From NCBI RefSeq assembly GCF_030384665.1, contig NC_083677.1:186001-250000 (forward strand): 64,000 nt of DNA, written 5' to 3'. The notes beneath the pieces are model-generated. The model was not told the origin of the DNA and ran no database searches. It was given only the letters and a program-made list of their open reading frames with translations. The stretch comes from Lodderomyces elongisporus (lineage: Eukaryota > Ascomycota > Pichiomycetes > Serinales > Debaryomycetaceae). The position numbers and the translations under genes were made by a program. This document shows positions 54,615 through 63,076 of the stretch, one piece after another. The first letter of the stretch is position 1. The number at the start of each line of letters is the position of its first letter.

Positions 54615-57600
54615 ATGTCCGATAACGTAGAAAGACATAAATCAACAAGATGGGTGAAAGGTGTGCCTACATATGGTGATTGGGGTGATGATGAAGATGA
54701 CTCTTATGACTACGACTATAATGATGATGATGTTGGTGATGAAGCCAGTCACCGTAATAAACCACACGACGGTGATCAAACGAGCGGGGCTGTGACGCAT
54801 GACTTGACCACTGACCATCAAACGCTGACATCGGCACCAATGCCAGCACTACCACAAAATATACAAGACAAGTACAAGGACATTATAAGCGATGCCAAAC
54901 GTGACCACAAAAATGACGATACTGTTGGCGATAAACTCGTGCTATCGATTGACCATAATAATGACGATTTAAGTTCAAATAGTAGTGACGATGACGAGAA
55001 AGCTAATCCCGTGTCTTTCCAAGATTCGCTTAATTATCGGAATAGTGGACACGAGCATTTGAATGAAGCTCAACAACCCTTTTTTAATCGGACCAAAGCC
55101 ATTTCGTTGGAAGAAGTACCACATACTTACGAGGAGGCTGTGCCTGGGGCATTCCGATCAGAATATAAGCAAGACAGCAAATTCGATCAAAATAATTCTG
55201 GCAATGGTGATGATCTGCAAAATGCAATTGAAAAAAAGAAGGCAGATGGAGCCAATAGTACCTCAAAAGTCACATCTCAGTACGACGTGTACGCTGAAGA
55301 TGAAGAAACCAATGATGAAAGGGCTGACGTTGAACCTAGTCAGTACCCATACCAATACAAGCAGCAATACCAAACTCAACAACATTATCAAGATCAGAAT
55401 ACACCAATTATGGATAATTCGCGTCGCAATGATTTCTTCGTGCCACCAACTCCAACATATAGTGAGTTTTCTACTCATTCTGGACATACTGAGCCAGCCT
55501 CTGAGGCCAGTTTTCAGTCGGATACTTCCATACAAGCTGAACCTCATGACTTGAATATTGGTAAGACACACTATCGAGAACACAATGACGAGATATCTGT
55601 ACTTGAATCTCACAAACTGCACGTGCAACAAACAAATTCATCAGAAATAGATGGGACTACAGACAAGTTAGTTTTATCAATTGATAATAAGAGAGACGGA
55701 GTAGACAGTGATAGCACGGACGACGACTGGGGGTACAATGGACCCGAATCAGACGACGACGATGATGATAATGATAATGAGGATGATGATGAGGAACGAA
55801 AAAGGCAAACATACTCAGAGAAAAATAGAGATGAAACCACTGAACCTGACATTGACACCATGATTAGTGAATTGAGCGCAAACACAAGCGATATCAACAG
55901 TACCTTAAAACAACAACAGCAGCAACAGGACCAAGAGATATTACCCAACCTTCGGACTTCATTGGAACACGACGATGAAAATGTTGCTTATCACTATGAG
56001 GAGTTTGAGAGCCCCATTGCACCATTGTCCACTCTTCTGCAACACAATGAATACCTTAGTGGATTTGCCGAAAGAAAGGGTTCTGTTAGAAAACCACCTG
56101 CTCGCGATGAGAAAGAAGTAGGCAACGACAATATCGAAAAGAAAGAGACGAAAAATGTAGATACAACTACTATTTCGACTCAGAATTCGCAAAAAGGGTC
56201 CGTAAATAAAGCACCTTCAATGAAAAATAATGATGTTGTTGACTATGCCAGCTTGCTTGGTGGATACGAAGAAGAAGAAGGAGATGTGAATTCTAAAGAA
56301 ACAGAAAAAGAAAAAGAGAAAGAGAAAGACAGCAAAAAGCAAGAAGGGAAAAATCAGTTTAATGATGCTGAATCATCATTTGTTACAAATCAGGAACTGC
56401 AAGATTCAAGATATACACAAAATGAATTAGCTTCTGGAAACTATGATACACAATCGATTCAATCTTCTAGTTCATTCACGTTTAATGAGCCACCAATTGA
56501 TGCAAACACTGCACGCAAATCTGGAGCAACTACCAAATATGAGAATGACAATAACAACGATAATAGCAATAACAACGATAATAGCAATAACAACGAGGAT
56601 GATATTGCTTCAAGGAGAGTGCTGCAGTCAACTTTGAACTTTGGCAATTGGGTTCCTAATACCGACAGTTTCCGTAACCAGTTTATAAATAGCAACGACA
56701 ATGAGTCGACTGCTAATTCAGACTTTACCACAACATTACCATCATCATCACAGAAAGGATATAACAAGTTTACAAATGTTAGGAATCCTTCGGGGTTAAG
56801 TGAAGTGGTTTCAAATGCAAGTTCTTCGGAATCGCTTCCTGATACAATTGATGTGGCAATGCCCGTTATTGAGGAAGACCTGGATGATGATGGCCGTGAC
56901 GGATATGGAGAGAAACATGGCCACGATGAACATTATAATGATGGAGAAGGAGGAAAAGAAAAAGAAAAAGAAGAAGAAAAAGAAGAAGGGGATGACGATG
57001 AGGAGGACGAGGATAATGACTTCCACGACTCTCTGTCTAACCACAGGCTCAATACTATGGTAACGCAAGACTCGATATTAGAGACTAAGGCGTACCCATC
57101 GGCGCTTTTTAAGGAGGAAAAATTGACTCCTGCTGCTTCTAGGGAAAGTCTTCCTCAAAAGTACAGTAGTTTAGTTGGCAACGAACTGGTCCTGGCATCA
57201 AGGAACACCCTGGACACATTAACAGTGCCAAAAACTAGGAAGTTTTCAAACACTAGCGAATCGACTACTGTGCTTTCTTCAGGTGCTACTACTACTGGAG
57301 GCGGCGACGGAAGTGGCCCTGCTGTTGGTGCTGATGCTGGTGCCGGTGCTGGTGATGGTAGTGGAAGTGCTAATACTACTTCAAATTCTATACCTACTAT
57401 TACAAAAACAACGGCAACAACGTCAACACCAACACCAGTTGCACATGGTTCCGGTCAGTTCAAGCGAGCAAAGTACCCTGTATCTGATTGGAAGGCCATT
57501 GTTACTATCTCGCAACCAGTTGAAAGAATTGCAGCTTTCAAAGATGCATTGGGGAAAGAGGCAGAGTACGACACTGGATTACAAACATGGTTGAACCATG

Positions 57601-57821
57601 CATTGAAGCAAAGTCAAGATTTCAACAATATCCATATTGGTAGAATTGCATCAGAGGCTTATCAAAATGCACAACATAATGATTTAAGAAGACATGTCTC
57701 GTTCCGCAGTACGGTGAATGTTGTGAAGGATAAAGTTGAGGGAACCGGGTCTACTGCTTCTAACTTTGGTAAGAAGTTGTTCAGTAGAAGTAAAAAATTT
57801 ATATCTGGAGGTGATAAATAG
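54615..57821 (+). CDS. Large acidic, mostly disordered protein, Fyv8-like
   Basis: The start is set at ATG 54615 (MSDNVERHKSTRWVKGVPTYGDWGD in two stretches), because the open frame upstream begins with TTG and encodes hydrophobic 5' UTR translation. The 1,068-residue protein is rich in Asp, Asn, Ser and Gln, with many acidic stretches and Ser/Thr-Pro sites. Conservation seems limited to the N-terminal 25 residues and the C-terminal 110, which contain SDWKAIVTISQPVERIAAFKDAL (in parts), TGLQTWLNHALKQ, IHIGRIASEAYQNAQ and KKLFSRSKKFI. This pairing of ends recalls yeast Fyv8, whose function is poorly known; I hold that name as tentative. No membrane segment. Repeats include a Glu/Lys AAAGAG tract (nt 56300-56330) and an Asn/Asp tract (56548-56598). 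Confidence 0.75.
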   Translation: MSDNVERHKSTRWVKGVPTYGDWGDDEDDSYDYDYNDDDVGDEASHRNKPHDGDQTSGAVTHDLTTDHQTLTSAPMPALPQNIQDKYKDIISDAKRDHKNDDTVGDKLVLSIDHNNDDLSSNSSDDDEKANPVSFQDSLNYRNSGHEHLNEAQQPFFNRTKAISLEEVPHTYEEAVPGAFRSEYKQDSKFDQNNSGNGDDLQNAIEKKKADGANSTSKVTSQYDVYAEDEETNDERADVEPSQYPYQYKQQYQTQQHYQDQNTPIMDNSRRNDFFVPPTPTYSEFSTHSGHTEPASEASFQSDTSIQAEPHDLNIGKTHYREHNDEISVLESHKLHVQQTNSSEIDGTTDKLVLSIDNKRDGVDSDSTDDDWGYNGPESDDDDDDNDNEDDDEERKRQTYSEKNRDETTEPDIDTMISELSANTSDINSTLKQQQQQQDQEILPNLRTSLEHDDENVAYHYEEFESPIAPLSTLLQHNEYLSGFAERKGSVRKPPARDEKEVGNDNIEKKETKNVDTTTISTQNSQKGSVNKAPSMKNNDVVDYASLLGGYEEEEGDVNSKETEKEKEKEKDSKKQEGKNQFNDAESSFVTNQELQDSRYTQNELASGNYDTQSIQSSSSFTFNEPPIDANTARKSGATTKYENDNNNDNSNNNDNSNNNEDDIASRRVLQSTLNFGNWVPNTDSFRNQFINSNDNESTANSDFTTTLPSSSQKGYNKFTNVRNPSGLSEVVSNASSSESLPDTIDVAMPVIEEDLDDDGRDGYGEKHGHDEHYNDGEGGKEKEKEEEKEEGDDDEEDEDNDFHDSLSNHRLNTMVTQDSILETKAYPSALFKEEKLTPAASRESLPQKYSSLVGNELVLASRNTLDTLTVPKTRKFSNTSESTTVLSSGATTTGGGDGSGPAVGADAGAGAGDGSGSANTTSNSIPTITKTTATTSTPTPVAHGSGQFKRAKYPVSDWKAIVTISQPVERIAAFKDALGKEAEYDTGLQTWLNHALKQSQDFNNIHIGRIASEAYQNAQHNDLRRHVSFRSTVNVVKDKVEGTGSTASNFGKKLFSRSKKFISGGDK

Positions 57822-57905
57822 AGAAGTGAAATCAGAGTAGGATTTTTATATTACAAATGCATTAGTGTAATGGTTATAATCTTTAGGTTGAAATTGCTCC
57901 AGTTG

Positions 57906-57940
57906 TGTCTTGTCTTGTCTTGTCTTGCCTTGTCTTGTCT
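57906..57940 (+). repeat. TGTCT pentamer tract, 7 units
   Basis: Seven tandem pentamers (TGTCT, with unit five TGCCT), exactly 35 bp, just after the Fyv8-like gene. Confidence 0.93.
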
Positions 57941-58220
57941 TTTTTTCGTTTTGTTTCGTTTCGGGATTATTCTATCTTTTCCCCTCTCCATGTTTTGTTC
58001 AGCATAATTTGACGTCGATGACACAAAAATGTGCTTTGCCTAATATAGATGAGTTGCTGGTAGGTTAGTAAGTTATATGGTTGAAAAAGAAAAAAAATTG
58101 CGACTAAGCGATCTGGTCATACAAAAAAAGGCAAAAAAAAATATGAAAAAGAAATGCTTGTGATAATTTAGACATCCTTGCGTTTATAATTGTCCATGTC
58201 TATTTAATTGTATGCCTTCG

Positions 58221-58255
58221 TATTGTATTGTATTGTATTGTTTTGTTTTGCTTTG
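58221..58255 (+). repeat. TATTG/TTTTG/CTTTG pentamer tract, 7 units
   Basis: Four TATTG, two TTTTG and one CTTTG unit in strict 5-bp phase, 35 bp, 150 bp before the TGL-family start codon. Confidence 0.9.
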
Positions 58256-58407
58256 CTTAGGCTTATTTCTTTTCCCCTGTTATATATATATATATATATA
58301 CTATTTTTAATTGTAATTATGAAACAGATTTTAATTAAAAGGTTTTAATAACTAATGCTTTTTTATTCCAAAAGATTAAGTTTTACACGAAAGTTAAGTT
58401 CTGTGTG

Positions 58408-60192
58408 ATGATTCGACTGCTTATCAGCCAGGCTGTGCTTCCTTTAGCAGCATTCATTATAAACAATACGCCGAGTTTTATTTGGGCACTCATTGAGTTC
58501 TTCTTTGACATTTGTTTCTTTTGGGTGCGCCGGTTGTATCATCATTTTTATAGGAAAGACCCACTTAAAGAGCATATCAAGCAACTAAAAAATGTCCAAA
58601 ACTATACCGAATGGAAAGCCACAACATTTGAGATCGATAGGTTGACCAATATGGATCTTTGGCGCGAGAATTTCATAAGCAAACATTATGACTACGTATT
58701 AATCAATGAGCGGACTAAACTGCTTCGGGAAGCAAGAGAGAACCGGGACTTCCAGCAAATTATGTCGCTCTTAAGAGCTGGCCTCATACGTAATTTTGGA
58801 GGTATTGCACAAAAGAGGTTGTTTTTAAAGTCGTACATGGGAACAAAGTTCAAGATTGAAGAGTACATCAATGAAGTTTTGAGCTGTTTAGACTTTCTCA
58901 ACGAAAGTTTGAATAGCGGCAATGGAAATGATTATGTCATGAATAGCAAGCAATTGAAGTTGGATTTTTTCCACGATGCAAGACAAAGTTTTGGATGCAC
59001 AGCGTTGTTGCTACAAGGTGGCTCTCTATTTGGGTTGTGTCATTTAGGAGTGGTGAAGGCGCTTTATTTCAAAAGATTGCTTCCACGAGTTATTGCAGGT
59101 AGTGCAGTTGGCGCGGCCGTTGCTTCATTGGTGTGTACACTCACCGATGAAGATTTGATCCCTATATTGGTCAATATTGAAGAATTGATGAAGAATATAG
59201 ACATTTTGAATCACGAAATCGATGAAAGGTATGGGAATGTAGTTGAGAATGTCGTCAAGAAAGGTTACAGTCAGGACATTTTGTTGTTTTTAAAGTTTGT
59301 GCGCGATACTATAGGCGACTTGACTTTTGAAGAAGCATATATGAAGACGAGGAAAATTCTCAACATTGTTGTGCATCCGACCAACCGAAGTGTCCCATCT
59401 TTGCTCAACTACATAACAGCACCCAATGTGATTATATGGACAGCAATATATGCCTCAATAGGCACCGGAGTATTATCAGACGATATTGCGTTATACGTGA
59501 AGGACTTCAATAACGAAATTGTTCTACAAACTCCAGATATCAATGTGAAGTTTCTTAAACCACAAGACGTAAGCTATCTGACATCTTATTTCCAAAAGAA
59601 CTTATCGACAAACATTCAACACCAGTCACCTTACACCAAATTGACGGAATTGTTTAATGTCAACCACTTTGTCATTAGTTTGGCGAGACCTTACCTTGCT
59701 CCTTTGATAAGTAATGACCTCAAACATTACCATACTTCCTATGGCAATGTCAAGTACGACAAAAAGACAAAGACATATGACAATGGCACGGAGATGACGA
59801 AGAAGGATATCGAAAAGTATGCAAAAGACACAGGTTTCAATTTCATGAAACGTTTTAAAACTATTTTGGGAATGGAGATTCAACATCGATTAGTGGTTCT
59901 AAACAAATTGGGTTTACTAAATGAGGTGATGAAAAGGTTTTTTATTGATGAAAAACCTACATCCTTACAGTACCTCGCATCCATTCGAGAGGTTACTATA
60001 GTCCCCGAGGTAAGATACTTGGTGAAAGACTTTAGCAGAGTATTTGATGTTCACCGCACAATGGAGAACATCCCTTACTGGGTTCTTGTTGGCGAGCGTT
60101 CAGTTTGGCCCTTATTTCCGTTGCTATGGACTCGATGTGCGATTGAGTTTGCTTTGGATGATTTATACAATTTGCATAGAAAGCGTGGTTAG
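58408..60192 (+). CDS. Patatin-like lipid-droplet lipase relative (Tgl3/4/5 family) lacking the catalytic Ser
   Basis: ATG 58408 is used; the codon before it is GTG. The 594-residue protein has an N-terminal hydrophobic segment (residues 5-45), the conserved helical region (LLREARENRDFQQIMSLLR, RNFGGI), the patatin oxyanion element GGSLFGLCHLG, and the later NVIIW, LTELFNVNHFVISLARPYLAPL block typical of Tgl3/4/5. At the nucleophile elbow, where Tgl3 has GSSMG, this protein has GSAVG. The central residue (about 233, codon GCA at 59104-59106) is Ala instead of Ser. The Asp of the catalytic dyad (DG motif before LTELFNV in the family) is also not visible; there is no DG dipeptide. Family role: triacylglycerol hydrolysis on lipid droplets. 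This member may be a pseudoenzyme or regulator. Best length match is Tgl3. Confidence 0.88.
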   Translation: MIRLLISQAVLPLAAFIINNTPSFIWALIEFFFDICFFWVRRLYHHFYRKDPLKEHIKQLKNVQNYTEWKATTFEIDRLTNMDLWRENFISKHYDYVLINERTKLLREARENRDFQQIMSLLRAGLIRNFGGIAQKRLFLKSYMGTKFKIEEYINEVLSCLDFLNESLNSGNGNDYVMNSKQLKLDFFHDARQSFGCTALLLQGGSLFGLCHLGVVKALYFKRLLPRVIAGSAVGAAVASLVCTLTDEDLIPILVNIEELMKNIDILNHEIDERYGNVVENVVKKGYSQDILLFLKFVRDTIGDLTFEEAYMKTRKILNIVVHPTNRSVPSLLNYITAPNVIIWTAIYASIGTGVLSDDIALYVKDFNNEIVLQTPDINVKFLKPQDVSYLTSYFQKNLSTNIQHQSPYTKLTELFNVNHFVISLARPYLAPLISNDLKHYHTSYGNVKYDKKTKTYDNGTEMTKKDIEKYAKDTGFNFMKRFKTILGMEIQHRLVVLNKLGLLNEVMKRFFIDEKPTSLQYLASIREVTIVPEVRYLVKDFSRVFDVHRTMENIPYWVLVGERSVWPLFPLLWTRCAIEFALDDLYNLHRKRG

Positions 60193-60395
60193 ATGTTTTG
60201 GAAATTAGAGTACGTAAAAAAAACACAAACAGGTACCCATACAAACACTTTAAGTAAAAAGAAAGATTTTTTTTTTGGGCCCTCCAGCTAATAGCATTCT
60301 ATTTTCCATACCTTGCTTTGACTTTACCATTTTTTTTTTTTTTGGTTCTGTTCTGTTCTGTTCTGTTCTGTTCTGTTCTGTTTTTTTTTTTAGAT
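60193..60395. terminator. Shared 3' region TGL-family gene / ELP6
   Basis: 203 bp between convergent stops, with A/T runs on both sides (60266-60276, 60331-60343, 60381-60390) and the TTCTG tract. Poly(A) sites must lie here, but none is assigned. Confidence 0.4.
60346..60380 (+). repeat. TTCTG pentamer tract, 7 units
   Basis: Seven perfect TTCTG copies, 35 bp, flanked on both sides by T runs, between the TGL-family gene and the convergent ELP6. Confidence 0.95.
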
Positions 60396-61193
60396 TCAAC
60401 GATAATAGACTTTGACTGCAGCTTCTTTGGTTATATGGTACACGTACTCTCTTTCACTAACAACAGTTGATGCATGGGGTCTAGCGCCTTTGCTTACAAC
60501 GAGTGTTCCTGTAAGATCTTCAGCTCTACCGGTTGCCAATGGTTCCAAAGTAAGGTTCAAGTTTGCTCTGAATAGCAATTTTGTCAAGAAATCTGTGATT
60601 TTATAGGTTGGGTTAGCAATGTCGTTGACCTCGTAATCGACCAATTGTGGAGAATCCTTAGATGAAATAAGATATAGATGAGAAACTTTTTTGTTCAATT
60701 TCATTATTTGGAACAAAAGATCATTAGCTTGCAAGTTTGTTGAGTAAAGTAACACTTCAGGAGCCTCTACAAATACCACTGTATCATTATGTGGTACAAC
60801 ATCAATGTCTAGTAATTTTTGCACATCCTGCAAAGCATCAAGTGGGTTCTTGATTTTTCGCTCTGAAAACAAATCAGTAAAACAATCAAGGAATATAAAT
60901 TTATCATTTCTGGCCAAGTCCAATCCACTCTTTTTGCAGTTTTTTACATAGAATTCTTTTGTGTGCAAGAAGCTTAGCACAACAACACTTTTTGTATATG
61001 GTTGTTTCAACTCTTTATTAACAGTTGATGATGTTCCAGTAAGATTACATTCAATTAGTGAATTGATGAGCCAATTGGGCGAAGTGCTCAGAATATGGGT
61101 GATTGTGGTGAGGTAAGGGTCATCGAGGCTGGTATCGGGAGTGAGCGTGTGATCTTTGTAGAAAGTAAGCTCTTGACTGGGTTCTGATGACAT
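60396..61193 (-). CDS. ELP6: Elongator complex subunit Elp6
   Basis: The start is the ATG at 61191-61193; the frame runs upstream only to a TTG and would add an unlikely hydrophobic leader. The 265-residue product (yeast Elp6 273) has the RecA-like fold of the Elp4-6 ring without a Walker A motif: VVVLSFLHTKEFYVKNCKK, then FIFLDCFTDLF, then HNDTVVFVEAPEVLLY, then a C-terminal strand ending VYYR. The hexameric Elp4-5-6 ring binds tRNA and regulates Elongator, which makes cm5U/mcm5U at wobble U34. The putative LTR begins 131 bp upstream of this start, so its promoter may be altered. Confidence 0.9.
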   Translation of the reverse strand: MSSEPSQELTFYKDHTLTPDTSLDDPYLTTITHILSTSPNWLINSLIECNLTGTSSTVNKELKQPYTKSVVVLSFLHTKEFYVKNCKKSGLDLARNDKFIFLDCFTDLFSERKIKNPLDALQDVQKLLDIDVVPHNDTVVFVEAPEVLLYSTNLQANDLLFQIMKLNKKVSHLYLISSKDSPQLVDYEVNDIANPTYKITDFLTKLLFRANLNLTLEPLATGRAEDLTGTLVVSKGARPHASTVVSEREYVYHITKEAAVKVYYR

Positions 61194-61324
61194 CTTGTCT
61201 ATCTTGTGATAGGGGTAAAAATGGTAAAATGATAGAAGTAATAAACAAATTATTCGATCTTGCAAGCGGCTCTTTGATTATTTAGTCCCATCCTTTTCTC
61301 ATCCTGTTTTCATTCCTTTACTCG

Positions 61325-61778
61325 TGTCACAGTGCGACACACATTGGACGCTCTGTGCCCTCGTTTCCGCTAAGTGAATATTTGGAGAATATTGCACGAC
61401 ATAGGAAACTTGAAACTTCAAACAAGATGAGTTTATATAAATAGGAACGAGAAGTGGTAAAATTAACTTATCACTATTATATAGAAATATCGGTAAAATA
61501 TAGATTTTATACGGTCAACTACATTGAACACAAATCACTAGGTGAACGTGCAGAGTGTATACTCTCACGATTCTCCTTACTAGTGACTTTGTATGAGACA
61601 ATTTACTCTCTTAACTTATGAGCATTGAGACCTTTATAGGTGCGATCATTGACAATTACACTTAGTTGGAATATAGCCTATCAAGTCACGAACTCAAACC
61701 GCTGGTATCGGTGAGCTACCAGCTCAAACCGATGCTCAGCAGTCGTACACTTGTTACTTGTGACAGTGCTATGCGACA
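61325..61778 (+). repeat. Putative 5' LTR (454 bp)
   Basis: Begins TGTCACA (61325-61331) and ends TGCGACA (61772-61778), a 6-of-7 inverted match in TG...CA form. It contains TATATAAATA at 61434-61443 as a likely Pol II promoter. The bases before it (ACTCG, 61320-61324) would be the target-site duplication. The 3' boundary is supported by the nearby PBS; the 5' boundary is less certain, since the second LTR is not in the window for comparison. Confidence 0.68.
61434..61443 (+). promoter_or_regulatory. TATA box of the LTR promoter
   Basis: TATATAAATA lies 110 bp inside the putative LTR, a usual place for the U3 promoter that starts the genomic RNA at the R region. Confidence 0.6.
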
Positions 61779-61781
61779 GAA

Positions 61782-61799
61782 TGGCGACCAGAGTGAGGA
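61782..61799 (+). other. Primer-binding site for tRNA-Asn(GTT)
   Basis: TGGCGACCAGAGTGAGGA is the exact complement of the mature tRNA-Asn 3' end: TGG pairs with the added CCA, and the next 15 bases are identical to 14262-14276, the 3' end of the tRNA-Asn gene in this window (read on the plus strand). The match ends abruptly at 18 nt, the usual length of an LTR-element PBS. Confidence 0.93.
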
Positions 61800-63076
61800 C
61801 CTCAAATCCTTGCAAATCATGTTGTTTGAATGATTTGATATGGTTACCTAATATTTCAAGTAATTGATACATTGGTTGAGGCTACTGTTAAGCAGTATTG
61901 TCGACCAGGATATTGAATGATCATGACATTTCAATACCTTGGCATTTCAACATTTGGTCAATATCATTTATGAGAAGGACCTGTGGAAGAGTAAATCTCC
62001 TATCCACGAATTAATAGCTTCACTATTGTGAACTACAGTTTAAAGGAGGAGCTACTCCTCATTGGAGAACTATGCGAGTTTAGTCCAATGGAACATAATG
62101 CATCGTAGTCATCGGGACGTATCCGAGACTACACCAGAAAATATCAAATAGCGTATACTGTCAACACTTTATGATGGAATATTCACCCATCAGTTGACAA
62201 AGGGCGAAGGTTGTAGACGTTAGACAGAGTGCAACTATAGACCGAATAGAGTCGTGTCTGCTGACTTGGCTATAGTTTGAAGGCTGTACGTGTGATAGGC
62301 ATGGCGTTGAAACGAGTACCGAAGATTGCACGGGTATAGGTGGCTACCCTCAATTGGTGCAAAGATCGAGGAAAGTATTTTTAGGATAATGACCACATCC
62401 CTAATTTGGGTTTATATCATTTTTTTAAAAAAGACTTATTACATTCTAGAAGGTAAATAAGCACCGTTAAAGCAGCGTTTAAGAAATCATCATTACTGTC
62501 TACGGACTCATCTGAGTATGATGGTAGCAGACTAAACAAACTACACGGGTTATCGGTGAGGTAGAATTACACCAGATAAAAACGGCGGAGATGGTAACTA
62601 CCGAGGGAAAGACTAAATTGCATCTCGCAAGAAAGACTATATAGCATCTTGAGAGAAAGACAGAATTGCATCCCGAAAGAAGCAACCAATTATTATTATG
62701 AAACTACAGTGTTTCAATAGGTCGTTCAATCATCACTTTATTAGAGATACTGACTTAGCGCCTGCTATATAGGAGGAGTCAAATCCGAGGCACTCATTTA
62801 TTGTCGACAAAATTTTTAAGATGAGGCCAGGATACACGACTATGCGCTGGTGAAAAATTTTCACCCTACTCAACAAAAATTGTTGTCCACGACCTCTTAC
62901 TCGCGTGACGAGAACTATAAGTATTCCCGAGATTGATTGAACGAAACCCTTGATAATTTGGAACAAAGGGTTTATCTACCATAAAAACATTTCACCAAAA
63001 AGTTTAACACCAAGTATATCACATATTACATTCAAGCAAAATATTATTCCAAAAACTTGAAAAACTTCTACTACAA
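61800..63076 (+). other. Long retrotransposon leader
   Basis: 1.28 kb between PBS and gag, with no sustained open frame. It contains several short upstream ATGs, a three-copy 24-bp repeat (62607-62678), and three hairpin-forming inverted repeats at 62849-62973. It is unusually long for a yeast element; it could hold packaging or dimerisation signals, or be a remnant of lost coding sequence. Confidence 0.6.
62607..62678 (+). repeat. Three tandem 24-bp units in the leader
   Basis: Units begin GAAAGACTAAATTGCATC (62607-62630), GAAAGACTATATAGCATC (62631-62654) and GAAAGACAGAATTGCATC (62655-62678), each 24 bp and differing at a handful of bases. Confidence 0.85.

Larger units (their letters stand above)
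57822..58407. other. Spacer with two pentanucleotide repeats before the TGL-family gene
   Basis: 586 bp without a gene. It holds the TGTCT and TATTG pentamer tracts described separately and a TA run at 58283-58301 about 105 bp before the ATG, which may include the TATA element. Confidence 0.55.

Noticed and set aside
62500..62685. 61-codon minus-strand frame with octapeptide repeats
   Set aside because: Arises from the 24-bp leader repeat; short and without other support.
62881..63009. Alternative LTR start TGTTGTCC with end TTTAACA close to gag
   Set aside because: Only 129 bp, and no primer-binding site follows TTTAACA; the tRNA-Asn site clearly marks the LTR end at 61778.
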